From positions 8,853,982 through 8,917,981 of the forward strand of contig NC_049984.1 in NCBI RefSeq assembly GCF_000003815.2: a DNA stretch of 64,000 nt, in the 5' to 3' direction. Positions 22,205 to 33,560 of this stretch are shown here, piece by piece (the first letter of the stretch is position 1; each line of letters opens with the position of its first letter). The translations under genes and the position numbers were made by a program. Source of the DNA: Branchiostoma floridae. Lineage: Eukaryota > Chordata > Leptocardii > Amphioxiformes > Branchiostomatidae. The notes under the pieces are model-generated. The model ran no database searches and had not been told where the DNA came from. It saw nothing but the letters and a program-made list of their open reading frames with translations.

Positions 22205-24698
22205 TCATTGTTTTCCACACGGACCGACCTGCATCTTCAGAACACCCCGCTTGTGGAGTTCCCTGTTAAAGTCGTACTCCTGGTTCATTTTGTGTTTTGG
22301 GGCAAAAGCATGATGTAGCGGAGGATCTACGAAGTCTCCTGGATAATAGTGGTACAGGATAGAGTTGTTGTTCGCGTCTTCTGTGAAAGGGTAGAATCCG
22401 TACATATAAGGGTGGTCACAGAACGTTGTCATCATCAGAACACTGACCAGACCAACTGAAGGTACTCCCCTCATCTTCTTGTTCGCTATTTCAGATGCAG
22501 TTCTGATCAAAAAAAAAAAAAAAACAGGTCATTCACTTCTTGTATTATATTTATCAACAGAATGAAAGTTGTACATCACCGACGAAAGGATTCTAAATTT
22601 TCTCCCCCACTCCCTCTGTCTCTCTCTCCCTCACATCTCCCTCTCTTCTTCCTAAGTGGGGAAAACAGCCACTCACCCGCTTATTCCGGTCCTTAGTCTC
22701 CCTGGACGACTTAATAACGGAAATGAAAGTTTATACGCTTCCACAGCTGTCTCGATATCCTTTCTTGACCTTTTGTCTGCAAACAGAACGGCACCTTCGG
22801 CGCTTCTAAAGCGACTCTCGTACACATCCTGCGATCTGTTTTTGAAAAGTGAGGACTGTCGGATTCGGTCTGGCCCCTTCAAGTTGAACAATACCATGCT
22901 GGTCCGCTTGCCAACATCTTTCTCGTAACCTTTGATGGCCGGTAAATCTATTCGTATGACGTAATCCATGGAGTCGATCTCCGCTCCACACTGACTTCCA
23001 AGGAGAACGCCACTGTTGCCTACGACAGCGCATGTGTTGTAGTGACCGATGTCGACATCCTCTGTGAAGTTCCCCAACTTCCATTTCCGTAGTTTAGTCG
23101 TCAGATTCAGTTTCTCCGTGATTTTTCTGGAAAGCAAAGTCAGTATTGATATCGAAACAAAGATCGCTGTATCAAATGTTTCAATACTTTCTCCCCATAA
23201 CTGATGAAGTTATGATATTGCACATGAAGCTATCGTTTACAAACATGTACGAATTCTAAGATGGAAGATCGTAACTACGGCGTCTTCTATCTACCCTTCG
23301 TCGTTGTATATTTTTGCAACCGTTGATAAGCCCGTTCATACGGCGCACCGGTACAAAACCGTTTTTTTGTTGTTGTTGTTGGACCGGTCCAGAAAAAACG
23401 GACCTGAAAGAAAATAATCAGGGACCGGATTTGGGAACGATTACAAAATAACAGATAATACTGGCAGGCGTTCACGTGTTTTGGGCTTATAGGTCCAAGA
23501 AAATTACAAAACCAAATTCATTTTTACCATGTTTCTACAGTCAAAATTGGTCTAAAACAGAGGCAGATAGTGTTTTTCACATAAAGATAGGATTTTAATC
23601 AAGTTGTGTCAAAATTGACCAAGTATCGCCCGTTCACAAGTTTTCACAATTATCAGGTTCAGGTTCGGACCAGAACCTGAGCCTCTGGACCTGGACCGTA
23701 CTTGTACCTGAATTTTCTGTACCGGTACCCACCCCAAGTGTGATGCATTGCTAAGTTGAAGGTCTGGCATATAAAGAATCGTTAAGGGTCTTCACCTTTG
23801 ACCATGCGCATGCCCAGTCGGATCCGTAAACAGGCTGATAAAACAATCATATAGATGTGGAAAAATATTGGACTTACTTGACTTTTTTCAAAGCTTTGGC
23901 TTTAAACTTCCATGAAGACTCGGGTGCCAAAGTCCCAAATACCAGGGCTGACTGAAGGGGGTGGGCTGGCTGAGTAGGCTGGGCAGGCTGTATAGACTGG
24001 ACAGGCGGAGTGGGCTGAGGAGGCTGGGATAGCCTGGGTAGCCTGGCAGACTGGGCCAGCTGTGTATGCAGCACACGTGTTGTTGGCGGCTTTTTTCCGT
24101 AAGTGATATTGATATACCTACAATGTAGATCATGACGTTAGAATCACCACATTGTTCACATCAATAATGGATAAATGTATACGTACATACATATGCACTA
24201 CTTTAATAGAGTACATTTTTACAGTCGTTCGTCCTAGGCATTGTTAACTGTACCAGTGTGCAAACTTTGATTCCCTGAATAGCATCAACAGGTTGTTGAG
24301 CCATTGGGAAGTTTCTTATCAAAACCGCATTTTAGCATTCAGTGTTAGATGGGGAAATTGTGCTTGTGAGACCAAAAAAAAAGGGTTTCCTTAGCGAAAG
24401 TATATTCAAGCCAAAAGTTGCTTTCGGAGATGCTAACATCTACGGCGACAGACTTGATTTAACTTTGGGGACTGTAATCCCCTCTACGTTTACTGATTAT
24501 GATTACACGTAACGCTAGAACCCATGAAAACATAAAGATATATGTGAAAAATACGTGTTACCTTTCCACATGCCACATCAGCATATAAAAGGCTGTGAGC
24601 GAAGTGGCACATATAATAAGCTTCCTCAGTCGTTTTGACGTTCCACATCCGACATAAGTCCTGTTTGGGGGCCAGCTGACAATCTTGTTTCCTTCCAT
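22205..24698 (-). CDS. ST8Sia-like sialyltransferase, copy B (intact)
   Basis: Exons 24562-24698, 23878-24117, 22677-23126 and 22205-22502 sum to 1125 nt, 374 aa plus stop. Residues 1-31 are cytoplasmic; a TM anchor spans about 32-43 and beyond (IICATSLTAFYMLMW). The stem (46-125) has degenerate QP/PxQ repeats. The L-motif starts at C158 (CAVVGNSGVLLGSQCG), the S-motif at about 290 (PSVGLVSVLMMTTFC), followed by YHYY and the HxxxxE VS motif. These are diagnostic of GT29; the L- and S-motif wording and the C-terminal LHKRGVLKMQVGPC fit the ST8Sia (alpha-2,8) branch. It probably acts in the Golgi on sialylated glycans; acceptor unknown. The start ATG follows a spliced 5' UTR (acceptor at 24715-24716). 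A tandem paralogue of copy A with the same four-exon structure. Confidence 0.92.
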
Positions 24699-25108
24699 AG
24701 CTGCAGTTTCGTACCTGTGGATGTAATATTGAACTGATGTGCCTACCAATCAAGCTTCTGATGCGGCATTTTGTTGAAAAGAAAAATGAATACATAGTAT
24801 GTTTTATGTCCAGTTTATATATATGAAATGTTGTCTGCATCATATGTGCCATCCTGAGCTGCATAGAATGCCGTCGGACCGGAGTTGCAGTTTGTGCATA
24901 ATTCACAAGGACACATTGAGACATAACCATGTGACAACAAGTCACCTATCGTATGTTGTAACAACAGGCAACCACAGAGTCCGATGTGATCAATCGGCTA
25001 GATTAGACTGAAAGATCCCAAATGTATAGCGGCACTGAAATTAGGGCAAGGCTTTCTTCTCAAGTTATCCTGCCAGAATAGCATCAAAAAGGCAGTAAAC
25101 GTACTCAC

Positions 25109-25137
25109 ATATCTAACGCTTCAGTTGGTTTTAGATT
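25109..25137 (-). other. Probable non-coding 5' exon edge of copy B
   Basis: The minus-strand block CCAACTGAAGCG ending at a GTGAGTAC donor (25108) matches the equivalent block of copy A at 20600. It would splice to the acceptor before 24714. Confidence 0.55.
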
Positions 25138-25164
25138 ATGATCAAAGTTGTATGTGGTATTTTC

Positions 25165-25259
25165 ACGATCTCACTACCCATAGAAGTAGTCTTTGTTTTG
25201 AGGCCGGTTGTTGATGCACATTTGCTATTACCGCCATAGCCTGTGCTGCTTTTGGTTAC
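25165..25259 (-). pseudogene. Relic of a third sialyltransferase first exon
   Basis: On the minus strand an acceptor-like CTAG at 25261-25260 is followed by ...CTATGGCGGTAA... and later GGCCTCAAAACAA, both matching copy A exon 1 around its ATG. The ATG equivalent is at 25237. No TM anchor follows and the frame soon closes. It is either a decayed third copy or an exon fragment duplicated upstream of copy B. Confidence 0.5.
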
Positions 25260-26165
25260 CTAGAAGACATATCCGATCATTGAACTATCCCTTAAATTTT
25301 GTTGCTTAAAATGGTCAGATTTGGTAGTCAATGGAATGGTTTTACTCAAATGTATAATATGCTAAACGTACTTACGTAATTTCTGTGCTATGTCGGTGTG
25401 CGGAAACAAGCTGCTGGGCGTGTCTGTGATTGTCGGCTGCTGTGAGTTATCCGTCAACTATCCGTGTACATCTGGGACGAGATCCTAGTTTTATCATATC
25501 CCAAACAACGGTATACGTTCCCTGTCTTCAGCATATAGAAGCTTAGACGTAGAACCATATACTAAGGTTAGTAAGTTGTAACTAACATAGGAGGTTGCAA
25601 GTCATGTCCTAGATAGTTTTCGACCAGTGCATTCATTCAAAACCAGTCAGACTGGTTCGGCATTTAGGTTTCAGTTTATTTATTTATCCAGGGCAGAACA
25701 CATCACCTGATGGCGGTATCGGGTACACGCCCTACTTATTCGAAATTTATTATTTAGACAACTTCTGTTAGTGAGGTGGAGAAGATGATCAACTTATGTA
25801 ATTTATGCAAATTAGGATCTTATTTCCATAATCAATGAGAAACTTTCATCATTTGTATAGGTTAACTTTTGTTGAAGGTATGAGATCGTGGACCCCATAT
25901 ATTTGTACATATACCGTTTCATGGGGGTGCTGAAAAAATCAGATCAACTTGATTGCGTCGTGACTTTGCATCGTTTTAATGATTCATAAAGATAGAACAA
26001 ATTCATTCGAGTCGTGTACAGGGCGTTATGTACACGTGTCTCGCTGCTCATTCCTGGGCGGTTGCCTTGTTTTCTATACGTGTAATACTTGTCATCAAGT
26101 ACGTATCACTATTTTCACCCCACGCATTCAAAAAGGACATGAAGATAGTTATGTTGGTTCGGGCG
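25260..26165. other. Intergenic region
   Basis: Lies between the sialyltransferase cluster and the GST gene 3' end. Nothing coding is recognised. Confidence 0.5.
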
Positions 26166-26171
26166 TTTATT
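26166..26171 (-). terminator. Candidate poly(A) signal of the GST gene
   Basis: Minus-strand AATAAA, about 480 nt after the stop codon. Confidence 0.5.
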
Positions 26172-26204
26172 AGAATATCGGAAAGCCTGGCTGGCCAATG
26201 ATAC

Positions 26205-26442
26205 AAGGAGTTTCATGATTCCAAGTACGCATGTGCAGCGAAATGTATTGTGGGTAACATGTCAAGGTAATAAGCCCCTCAATACATAAAGTGTAAACTT
26301 GTCTTGACCATTGTCTTCATTCCCATAATAATGTCCAAACATGTTCTGACATGTGCCAGTGGTCTTCTCATTTGACACAGACACTAGTACTACCCACAAT
26401 ACATTTTGCTGCACGTGCGTACTTAGAGTCGCGAAGCTCCTT
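26205..26442. repeat. Inverted repeat pair in the GST 3' UTR region
   Basis: Arms 26205-26256 and 26391-26442 are reverse complements over about 52 bp with several mismatches (AAGTACGC..., ATGTATTGTGGGTA). If the GST transcript ends at the AATAAA at 26166-26171, both arms would lie in its 3' UTR and could pair. It may also be the ends of a small DNA transposon. Confidence 0.7.
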
Positions 26443-26653
26443 ATTGCAGCCTCGTATTAAACCAACATCATACGCCTCATAATGCCATTCTCCTACGCAA
26501 AGGCGAAACAGAGTCGTCAGAGGGACTCCATCTGTTTTCGCAGGAATAAATGACTGACGGTACTCTGCTGTAGGAGAATGCATAATGCAGAAGCCGGTAA
26601 ATGTTAAGACCTTCACCCTGACTTCTGTTGAATGGTGATTCGAAAGCGAGCTT

Positions 26654-29524
26654 TCAGAATGGCGTCTCTGGCCTGTCTTTCAGCCATTTCGCGATGCCCG
26701 GATTGGACGAGACGTTGTCCACGACCCTCTTCAGGCTCGCATACCCCTTGAGATGTTCCCCTGGGATGAGTTTGTTGACGACGTCAATGAAATGGAAGAA
26801 GTAAACATCAGCCCAGCTCATCTGTAGGGAGGGGGTGGGTTGGTAGTTAACGACAAAATACATGTATATATCATGAAGGATGTAAGACTGTATGAAAATG
26901 TGAGTGGATTGTCTTCTTCTTCAAAAAGACAGAAATATATGCCTAAGCGTGCGCAGTTGCATCATCCCTTTTGAGGAGGATTACTCGGAAGGGGTAGACG
27001 GATTTTTGATTTCAAGGTAACTTTGGAGATGCCTTCCCAAATCAAGGTTAATGGTTAATGCAAACCACGGGCTAATTTGCATAATCAATGAGGTCAGTTT
27101 ATTGATCCGCAGCATTTCATAATAGGATAATCAAACATATGACTTATGTAACTGAAAAAGAGAGAAATATATCGACAGACATATCTATTAAAGAAATTGT
27201 TACGTAACTTTCATAATTAATAGTAAATTGTTATAGTAGCATAATGTTAAATGATAAGAATTTCATTATTGTGACATTTGGCAGCAATGTTAAGTTTAAC
27301 ATTATGAGACATAAATCATGCAAATTAGGGTCTCGTTGATGAGAAAATGCTACATTTGCATAATTTATGAGAAAATGCTACAATACATTGAGCATATTGT
27401 TATTCAACGAGAGATGTCGCTGCGCGTTTGTACTCGGACCCTACTCGGAATGGAGAACGACCTATAAAATATTATGTTATTTCATAGTTACCCTGCACAC
27501 ATAAACGGTTGACAATCTGGACCATGAAATAATTGTCTGCATAATGATATTAAGAAACAGACATTAACGCACCGAGTTACCGACGAAATATCCCTCTGCG
27601 CTCGCAAGCTTTTCAAAGCGAGCTAGAGTCGGCAGGGTCTTCTCTACGAACTTCTGTTTCAATTCTTTCTGCAGAAAAAAACAACAAAAGAAACGCATTT
27701 CCTATAGAACAAGCAATAAGAATATCATACTAAAGCAAATGAATAACATTGAATGTCTCCCAGAATTAGATCGTTAATGCGTCAACGAGACAAATTACAC
27801 AGAAAAACTGAAGTATGGAATAGTCCTACTCTGTGGTCTTCATTCCGCAATGTTAGAAACAAACTAGTACTAGAAATATCTCTTTCAATGTCTAACTACT
27901 GTAATCGTTCGTTGATTCATTGACGTCTTCTCCTTGTTCCTAATCTCCAAGCAGATCCTACGGTAGCATAATAAGTTATCAAAAGCTGGCAGAGGAGTGA
28001 AGCCGGCCTAGAAGTGTTACGCTACCGGTGCCCGTTTGACTCCCTTTGGCCGGCTCATCTTATGGCACCGTAGGATCTGCTTCGAGACTACTTGTTACAG
28101 CAAGAAGTGGTGGCATATTGCTAAAAAGCTCTATCATTCTACCCTTTAAGTCAGGTTACTTTTATGTAACTGATTTCAGGCAAAAGGCAACAATGTACAA
28201 TAATGATTTCTCTGCCCGAGGCAAGTCTTCCACAAATTGATTACCTTGCTTATGTCCGTTTGTCAGAATGTTTTACTGCACCTGCTGAGATTGAACTTTA
28301 TGTATCGTCTTTAGATCTAAAGCATGTGGTTATGCTAAGGTTGACAACCGTTTTAACACATTCAACATAATTTGCCATGGTGTCTTTTCCAGAATGATGT
28401 CCAACAATTCACTTTATTCGAATATTCAATGGTGAAATATTCAAGTGGAATTCCCTCAAACTTTCACACATAGAATATACATGTTATTGTGTGAAGAAGA
28501 CAATCGATTGAAATAGATGCTTGTCACAACATTATTTGCATTACAAATGAGACAATGAGACAACGTCAACATAAAGAGATTTGCAAAAGCTTTCAATATC
28601 TCATGGAGGTATGAGTTCTCCAGATTCTTGTTTTCTAAGTGTATTTTAGCATGGTTGAACTTACTTTCTTATTTTCGTCCTCTTCCCAAAAGAAAGCTAA
28701 ATCCGGTGTAAGGTCACCAAAAATGCTGTCGACGATCATATCTGCACGAGCCTGCTCCAGGAGTGTCTTTCCTGCCATGCCTGCAGACAACGACAGGAGG
28801 CTCTACAATGTAGTTGTAACCATCTGACTATCTTGCTTTTATCTGGTTAGAAAGACATGTCTAAATCCACCATGACAACCTAAAGGTCTTGCTACCGTGC
28901 TTTTACGAACACGTTTTTCTGTTATCATTATTACCGCGTATGTATGTGTGTAATTATGTCTGTATGTATGTTGATGAATAGTATCCTGAAATTTGGGCTT
29001 GTTCTATCGACGAAATGACTATGTTTTAGCTCCCCTGGTGGCTTTCCTAGATACATGTACTACAGGAGGACTTCAATGTTTCCAACAGGTATCGATACAG
29101 TAGAAAATATATGAAAAGTTAAATGTTGGAAATAGTTCTAAACAGTTATTTATCTCAGTTAGATTGTTACAAAGGTTTAGAAAATGTTCGAACAAAACGC
29201 AAGAAACACCCAGTGGACACTGTAGTGTGTAATTGGGTTTATTTCTACGTACCGACTTCTTTGGCGATAAGCCTCCATACGGCCCTGCTCTCACCAATCA
29301 CAGTCCCGTCCACTTCAAGGATAGGCAGGTGCCCCGTCGGAGACCCTGATGGAAAATAACTTTCATTATGCGGTAGCGTCTGTGCGTGTGTGTTAGTCTG
29401 TGTAACGCAAACTCCGCTATCCGGAGCTTGTAGACTCCTCCCGGCGCGGCAGTATGACGGGCCTGAGAAGCGCGGTTAAATCAGGCTACGTGTGTGTGTG
29501 TGTGTGTGTGTGAGTGTGTGAGAG

Positions 29525-29567
<43 letters not shown>

Positions 29568-30504
29568 TTGCCCAGCATAGCACCAGAATGCCAAGGTGGA
29601 TTGTCTTGATATTTGGTACGTATGTAGGTCTTGATGAGACCTTGAAACGATTAGATGGGGGGGTAGGGTGTTGTTACGGCACTGCAGTGGAACTTCCTGG
29701 TTCGATATCTTGAGTTCTGAACATGCTATGGTCGTGATTTTTAGTTGTAGATAGCTCTTGAGGCCGAGAGTAAGTGGTATAGATTTGGGTCCTGTAGTTT
29801 TTACTTGTCACATGTGTTAGATAGTTAATTAAAGGTCTACATCACCATGCATAGATTATGTAAGACTTCTTACCAGAACCAGAGAACAGCGCGAGCGTAT
29901 AGGGCCTGGGCCTAAGGCTATATACATGTATTCCACGCGCTAAGGCCGGTTCATACGCGTGCGTATATATTCAAGTCTGTAGGATGCCCATTCATATACG
30001 CCCTACGCAAGATGCCGGTACAGCTGGTAAAAAAATTACAATCACGGTGGCCAAAAAAGTTACCTCGTATTTGTGAAGCTTGATCATCGATACTTATGCT
30101 TGATACCATAATTGTAAAAAGACATTCTCATCCCATACTACAGAGGGTCTTGTAAGGTATTTAAATTAGCCGCATGGAATTGTTACTTTAATACCTCGAT
30201 TAAAAATGTATCCGGCACAACTACGCCTCACGAATGATTTATGCGGACAGCACATAGATACATTTAGATGACGTTCAATCCTTTAACTCCTTTAACCCCC
30301 CCCCCCCCCCCACACACACACACACACCACCACCACCACCACCACACACACAGACAGTACTTAGCACCTACTTGGCTTCAGCTCTAACCACTGCTCCCGT
30401 TTCAATCGCACATCTTCGTACTTCATTCCGCCGGCAGCGAAGAGCAGCCGGGCTGGTTCTGCGAGACCTTGGAACTCCAAATAAGTCAGCTTATAGGTCG
30501 GCAT
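26654..30504 (-). CDS. Sigma-class glutathione S-transferase (HPGDS-like)
   Basis: Five exons on the minus strand (30372-30504, 29253-29345, 28665-28780, 27573-27668, 26654-26821) sum to 606 nt, 201 aa plus stop, typical for sigma GSTs. The N-terminal thioredoxin-like domain begins MPTYKLTYLEFQGLAEPARL with Tyr8 as the expected catalytic glutathione-activating residue. HLPILEVDG carries the cis-Pro, and GESRAV replaces the usual QS-x-AI glutathione-binding turn. The C-terminal helical domain includes LEQARADMIVDSI and SMSWADVYFFH. The donor of exon 4 was chosen as TCG|GTGCGT because it alone keeps frame with exon 5. Family members conjugate glutathione or isomerise prostaglandin H2; the real substrate is unknown. 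The introns are long and repeat-bearing. Confidence 0.92.
27945..28087. mobile_element. Small MITE with ~17-bp terminal inverted repeats
   Basis: Left AGCAGATCCTACGGT and right ACCGTAGGATCTGCT are inverted copies about 130 bp apart, with an internal inverted motif (AAGCCGGCC ... GGCCGGCTC). A partial relative lies at 46338-46440. It is in a GST intron. Confidence 0.8.
29491..29566. repeat. (TG)n microsatellite
   Basis: Long interrupted GT/TG dinucleotide run in GST intron 1. Confidence 0.95.
30296..30353. repeat. Compound C / CA / CAC microsatellite
   Basis: A poly-C run followed by (CA)n and then (CAC)n, immediately 3' of GST exon 1 on the plus map, inside intron 1. Confidence 0.95.
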
Positions 30505-30899
30505 CTTGTATGGTACGTAGTATGCAAGAAAGCTTCCATTCAAAGATGGGTGCCACACCGTGGAAAATTCGTTCAATATGCGAAACGTGTTAGTGTATGG
30601 ATGTAAGGAGGGCGTGAGAAGGGGCGGTGTCAATTACACCCCACCCTGGTGGGGGGACTCGCACGTGTACACTAACCTCCATTGCAGGATCTCTGGGCCT
30701 TTTTCTCGTCTTTTGAGGCTCATAATACACTTTTGCTGCTGATGGCCGTTTCTTTGTTGTACTGTACCGGCTATCGGCAGCACAGGCGACTCAGTACAAG
30801 TCAGTACAAGTAGGAACGGACAGCAAAAGACGAAAAATGGGCCCAGAGAGCCTGCTATGGAGGCTATGCTTACACGTGTTCTTAGAAGTATACAGGGCT

Positions 30900-31430
30900 G
30901 TATGTCGTATTTTTACCTCCATGAAAAATGGAGGTATAGTTTTTGGTGTGTCTGTCTGTCTGTCTGTGGGCCCCCTAGCGGCTTGCTCTGGAAATGCAGG
31001 GGCATTCTGGTCAAAATCTTCCAAGGAGCATAACGGAACAAAGGAACAATGGATTTCCATGATATTTAGCACGGAGGTATCTTTGGCAGAGATGTACATA
31101 ATGAAGTGCAAATTATGCAAATTTTGACTTAATTTGCATACTTAATGAGGAAAATCTACGTTAACAGTATCTTCCTTTCTAGGACTCAAATACATGTAAC
31201 ATACGTAGTTTGTGGCAGGTAGAGGAATAGCAGATTCCAATTATGCAAATAAGTCCATAATTTGCATAATTAATGTGAAAGTGTCCAAATCCTCCCAAGT
31301 ACATGTATTACTTTTTGGATTGTCAATATTGTGACCTCTGCAAGTTAGCTAAAGGTGTACATAGCCAAGCATAAATTATGCAGATGTGAACGTCATTAAC
31401 ATAATCAAAATATTTCATGGAGGTATGAGG
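30900..31430. repeat. Dispersed repeat family with ATGCAAAT motifs
   Basis: Contains the phrase GGGCCCCCTAGCGGCTTGCT and several ATTATGCAAAT / ATTTGCATAATTAATG motifs. The same phrases recur near 12600-12780 and in the block at 32270-33560. Upstream of GST; no coding content. Confidence 0.7.
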
Positions 31431-32192
31431 TCTCCGAACTCTTGTTGGAGTTGTATCACTCAAAGTCACACGAAAGTATGCAGTATTCTGTTAAAACAGA
31501 TGGTTGCACCTGAAACTTTACCTTGGCGCGATAATCACACAGAGCTGTCCTGTAACGTTATGCATTTTGTGTTTTTATAGGCGAGATACTAGTAACAACA
31601 TTTTGAGTGTTTTCCACGTAAGATAACTGTGTGAATGTTGTGTTAACATGTTGTTGTAGGCTGTATGCAGTTTTTGTGTTTTCACAGGCGAACCAAAGAC
31701 TGTGTGTATTATCATTTTTGGAGATGTGGGTACTAGGTACTTTCAGTGATGGTTGGCGTAATGAGGCACACTTTGTTCAAATCATGACTTACTTTAAATA
31801 ATCAATGAGGAAAACGTATAATTCGACTGCAGGTAGGATAGTCGACGTATATTTGAGGATGGAAGCTATTGGTCAGAGGAGGCGCTAGCCTGGTTCAACA
31901 AATAGATGACAGTGGGCCGTTGAAAAACAGTTCACTGACTCACTACGTTTGTGCGCATGCATTTGTTTTGGAGGAAATTATGGCATCATATTTTATGTCA
32001 TTTATAAAGGTAAACGACTTGTTAGCGAAGGTATGAGATCATAAAACGATAGTATGATACTGCTTTCAGTCTATCCACTCGCTTGTTAGATCTTGTTATA
32101 TTCAACTCTTATATTACGATGTAGTTCCATGGATCTGTGCCAAACGCTGAAATGGCGCAGTGCATGTGGAGTCTGGAAGAGACTATTTCATG

Positions 32193-32250
32193 GCTGTATT
32201 GGTTAAGGTACTGTTGGCATCATGCCAACAGTACCTTAACAAATACAGCA
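32193..32250. repeat. Near-perfect long palindrome
   Basis: Arms 32202-32220 and 32222-32240 are exact 19-bp reverse complements separated by a single base. Pairing continues outward (GCTGTATT at about 32193 with AATACAGC at about 32243) after mismatches. The RNA would form a tight hairpin of nearly 30 bp. Confidence 0.9.
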
Positions 32251-32269
32251 TACCGAATCCTCCAGTATG

Positions 32270-33560
32270 CTCTTTATTACCTTTGCCAGAATGGCTAAGG
32301 TTATGTTTTGGGCTTGTGAGTCTGTGTGTGTGTCTGTGTGTGTGTCTGTCTGTTAACAGCATAACTCAAGAAGTCTTGGATGGATCCCGATAATATTTGG
32401 TAGGTGGGTAGGGGTCGGGAAAACGAAGGTCAAGTTCGATAATGGGCCCCCTGGCGGCTTGCTAAGGTACTGCAGCAGAACCTCAATTTTTGATATCTCG
32501 TGTTCTGGACATGCTGTGATCATGATTTTTGAGTGGTAGATAGCCCTGGAGGCAGAGAGTAAGTGCTGTGAGTTTGTGCCCCCTAACGGCTTTTTTGGAA
32601 CTGCAGGCGCCGGTTTCCTTTCAAACTTTGGATGAGAATAACTCTACAACGTGTTGACGGATCGTCATGATTTTTGGTATGTAGATAGAATGAGTGATGA
32701 CTTACATAATGGTATACTAATTATGCAAATCAGCAGCTAATTTACATAATTAATGAGGAAAAATTATAAATCCACTACATTCCATGATAGGACTTTCAAA
32801 CTTGTCACATATGTAGCTGGGAAGGAGAGAAATGTCGACAGATATCAATTATGCAAATGATGACCTCATTTGCATAATTAATGAGAAAATATGAACATGT
32901 TGACGGATCATCATGTTTTTTTGTAAGTAGGTAGCGTAAGTGAAGACCTACATAATGAGATAACAATTATGCAAATCAACAGCTAATTTGCATAATTAAT
33001 GAGGATATTTTATAAATTCACTACATTCCATGATAGGGCTTTAAAACTTGTCACATATGTAGCTGAGAAAGAGAGAAATGTCAATACATATTTATCATGC
33101 AAATGATGATCTCATTTGCATAATTAATGAGATTAATTAACGTGTTGACGGATCGTCATGATTTTCGGCATGTAGATAGCCTAAATGAAGACTTATATAA
33201 CGTGATACTTATTATGCAAGTTAACAGCTAATTTGCATAATTGATTAGGAAAAGTTCATAAATCCACTGCATTCCATTATAGTACTTTCATCAAAGTTGT
33301 CACATATGTAACTGAGAAAGAGGGAAGAGAGTAAGAGGTGTATTTAAAGACTTTGAAAGAGAATAAGTCAAGAATGGATCAAAGGATCATCATGATTTTT
33401 GGTATGCTGATAGCTTAAGTAATGCTTGATAGTTGATACAATTTGATATCAATTAATTGTAAATTGGGATCTAATTTGCATAATAAATGCCGAAATTTTA
33501 TAAACCAACTCCAAGTATTTAATTATAAAGAAAATGAAATGAGTAACGCATTTGTCTACA
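32270..33560. repeat. Dispersed repeat plus ~245-bp tandem array
   Basis: The phrase GTTGACGGATC recurs at about 32653, 32899 and 33144 (246 and 245 bp apart), with a weaker fourth unit near 33375. Each unit contains inverted pairs ATTATGCAAAT ... ATTTGCATAATTAATGAG, and between them CATTCCATGATAGGACTTT and GTCACATATGTAGCTGAGAA. The leading part (32270-32640) belongs to the same family as 30900-31430. Confidence 0.88.

Noticed and set aside
18638-23084. Alternate-frame Arg-rich minus-strand proteins over the sialyltransferase exons
   Set aside because: Shadows of the near-identical catalytic exons in another frame; both copies show them only because the exons are duplicated.
29528-29713. A Cys/Val-repeat peptide
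   Set aside because: It is a translated (TG)n microsatellite.
32193-32250. A microRNA gene
   Set aside because: The hairpin has no usable loop and I cannot see expression evidence; reported only as a palindrome.
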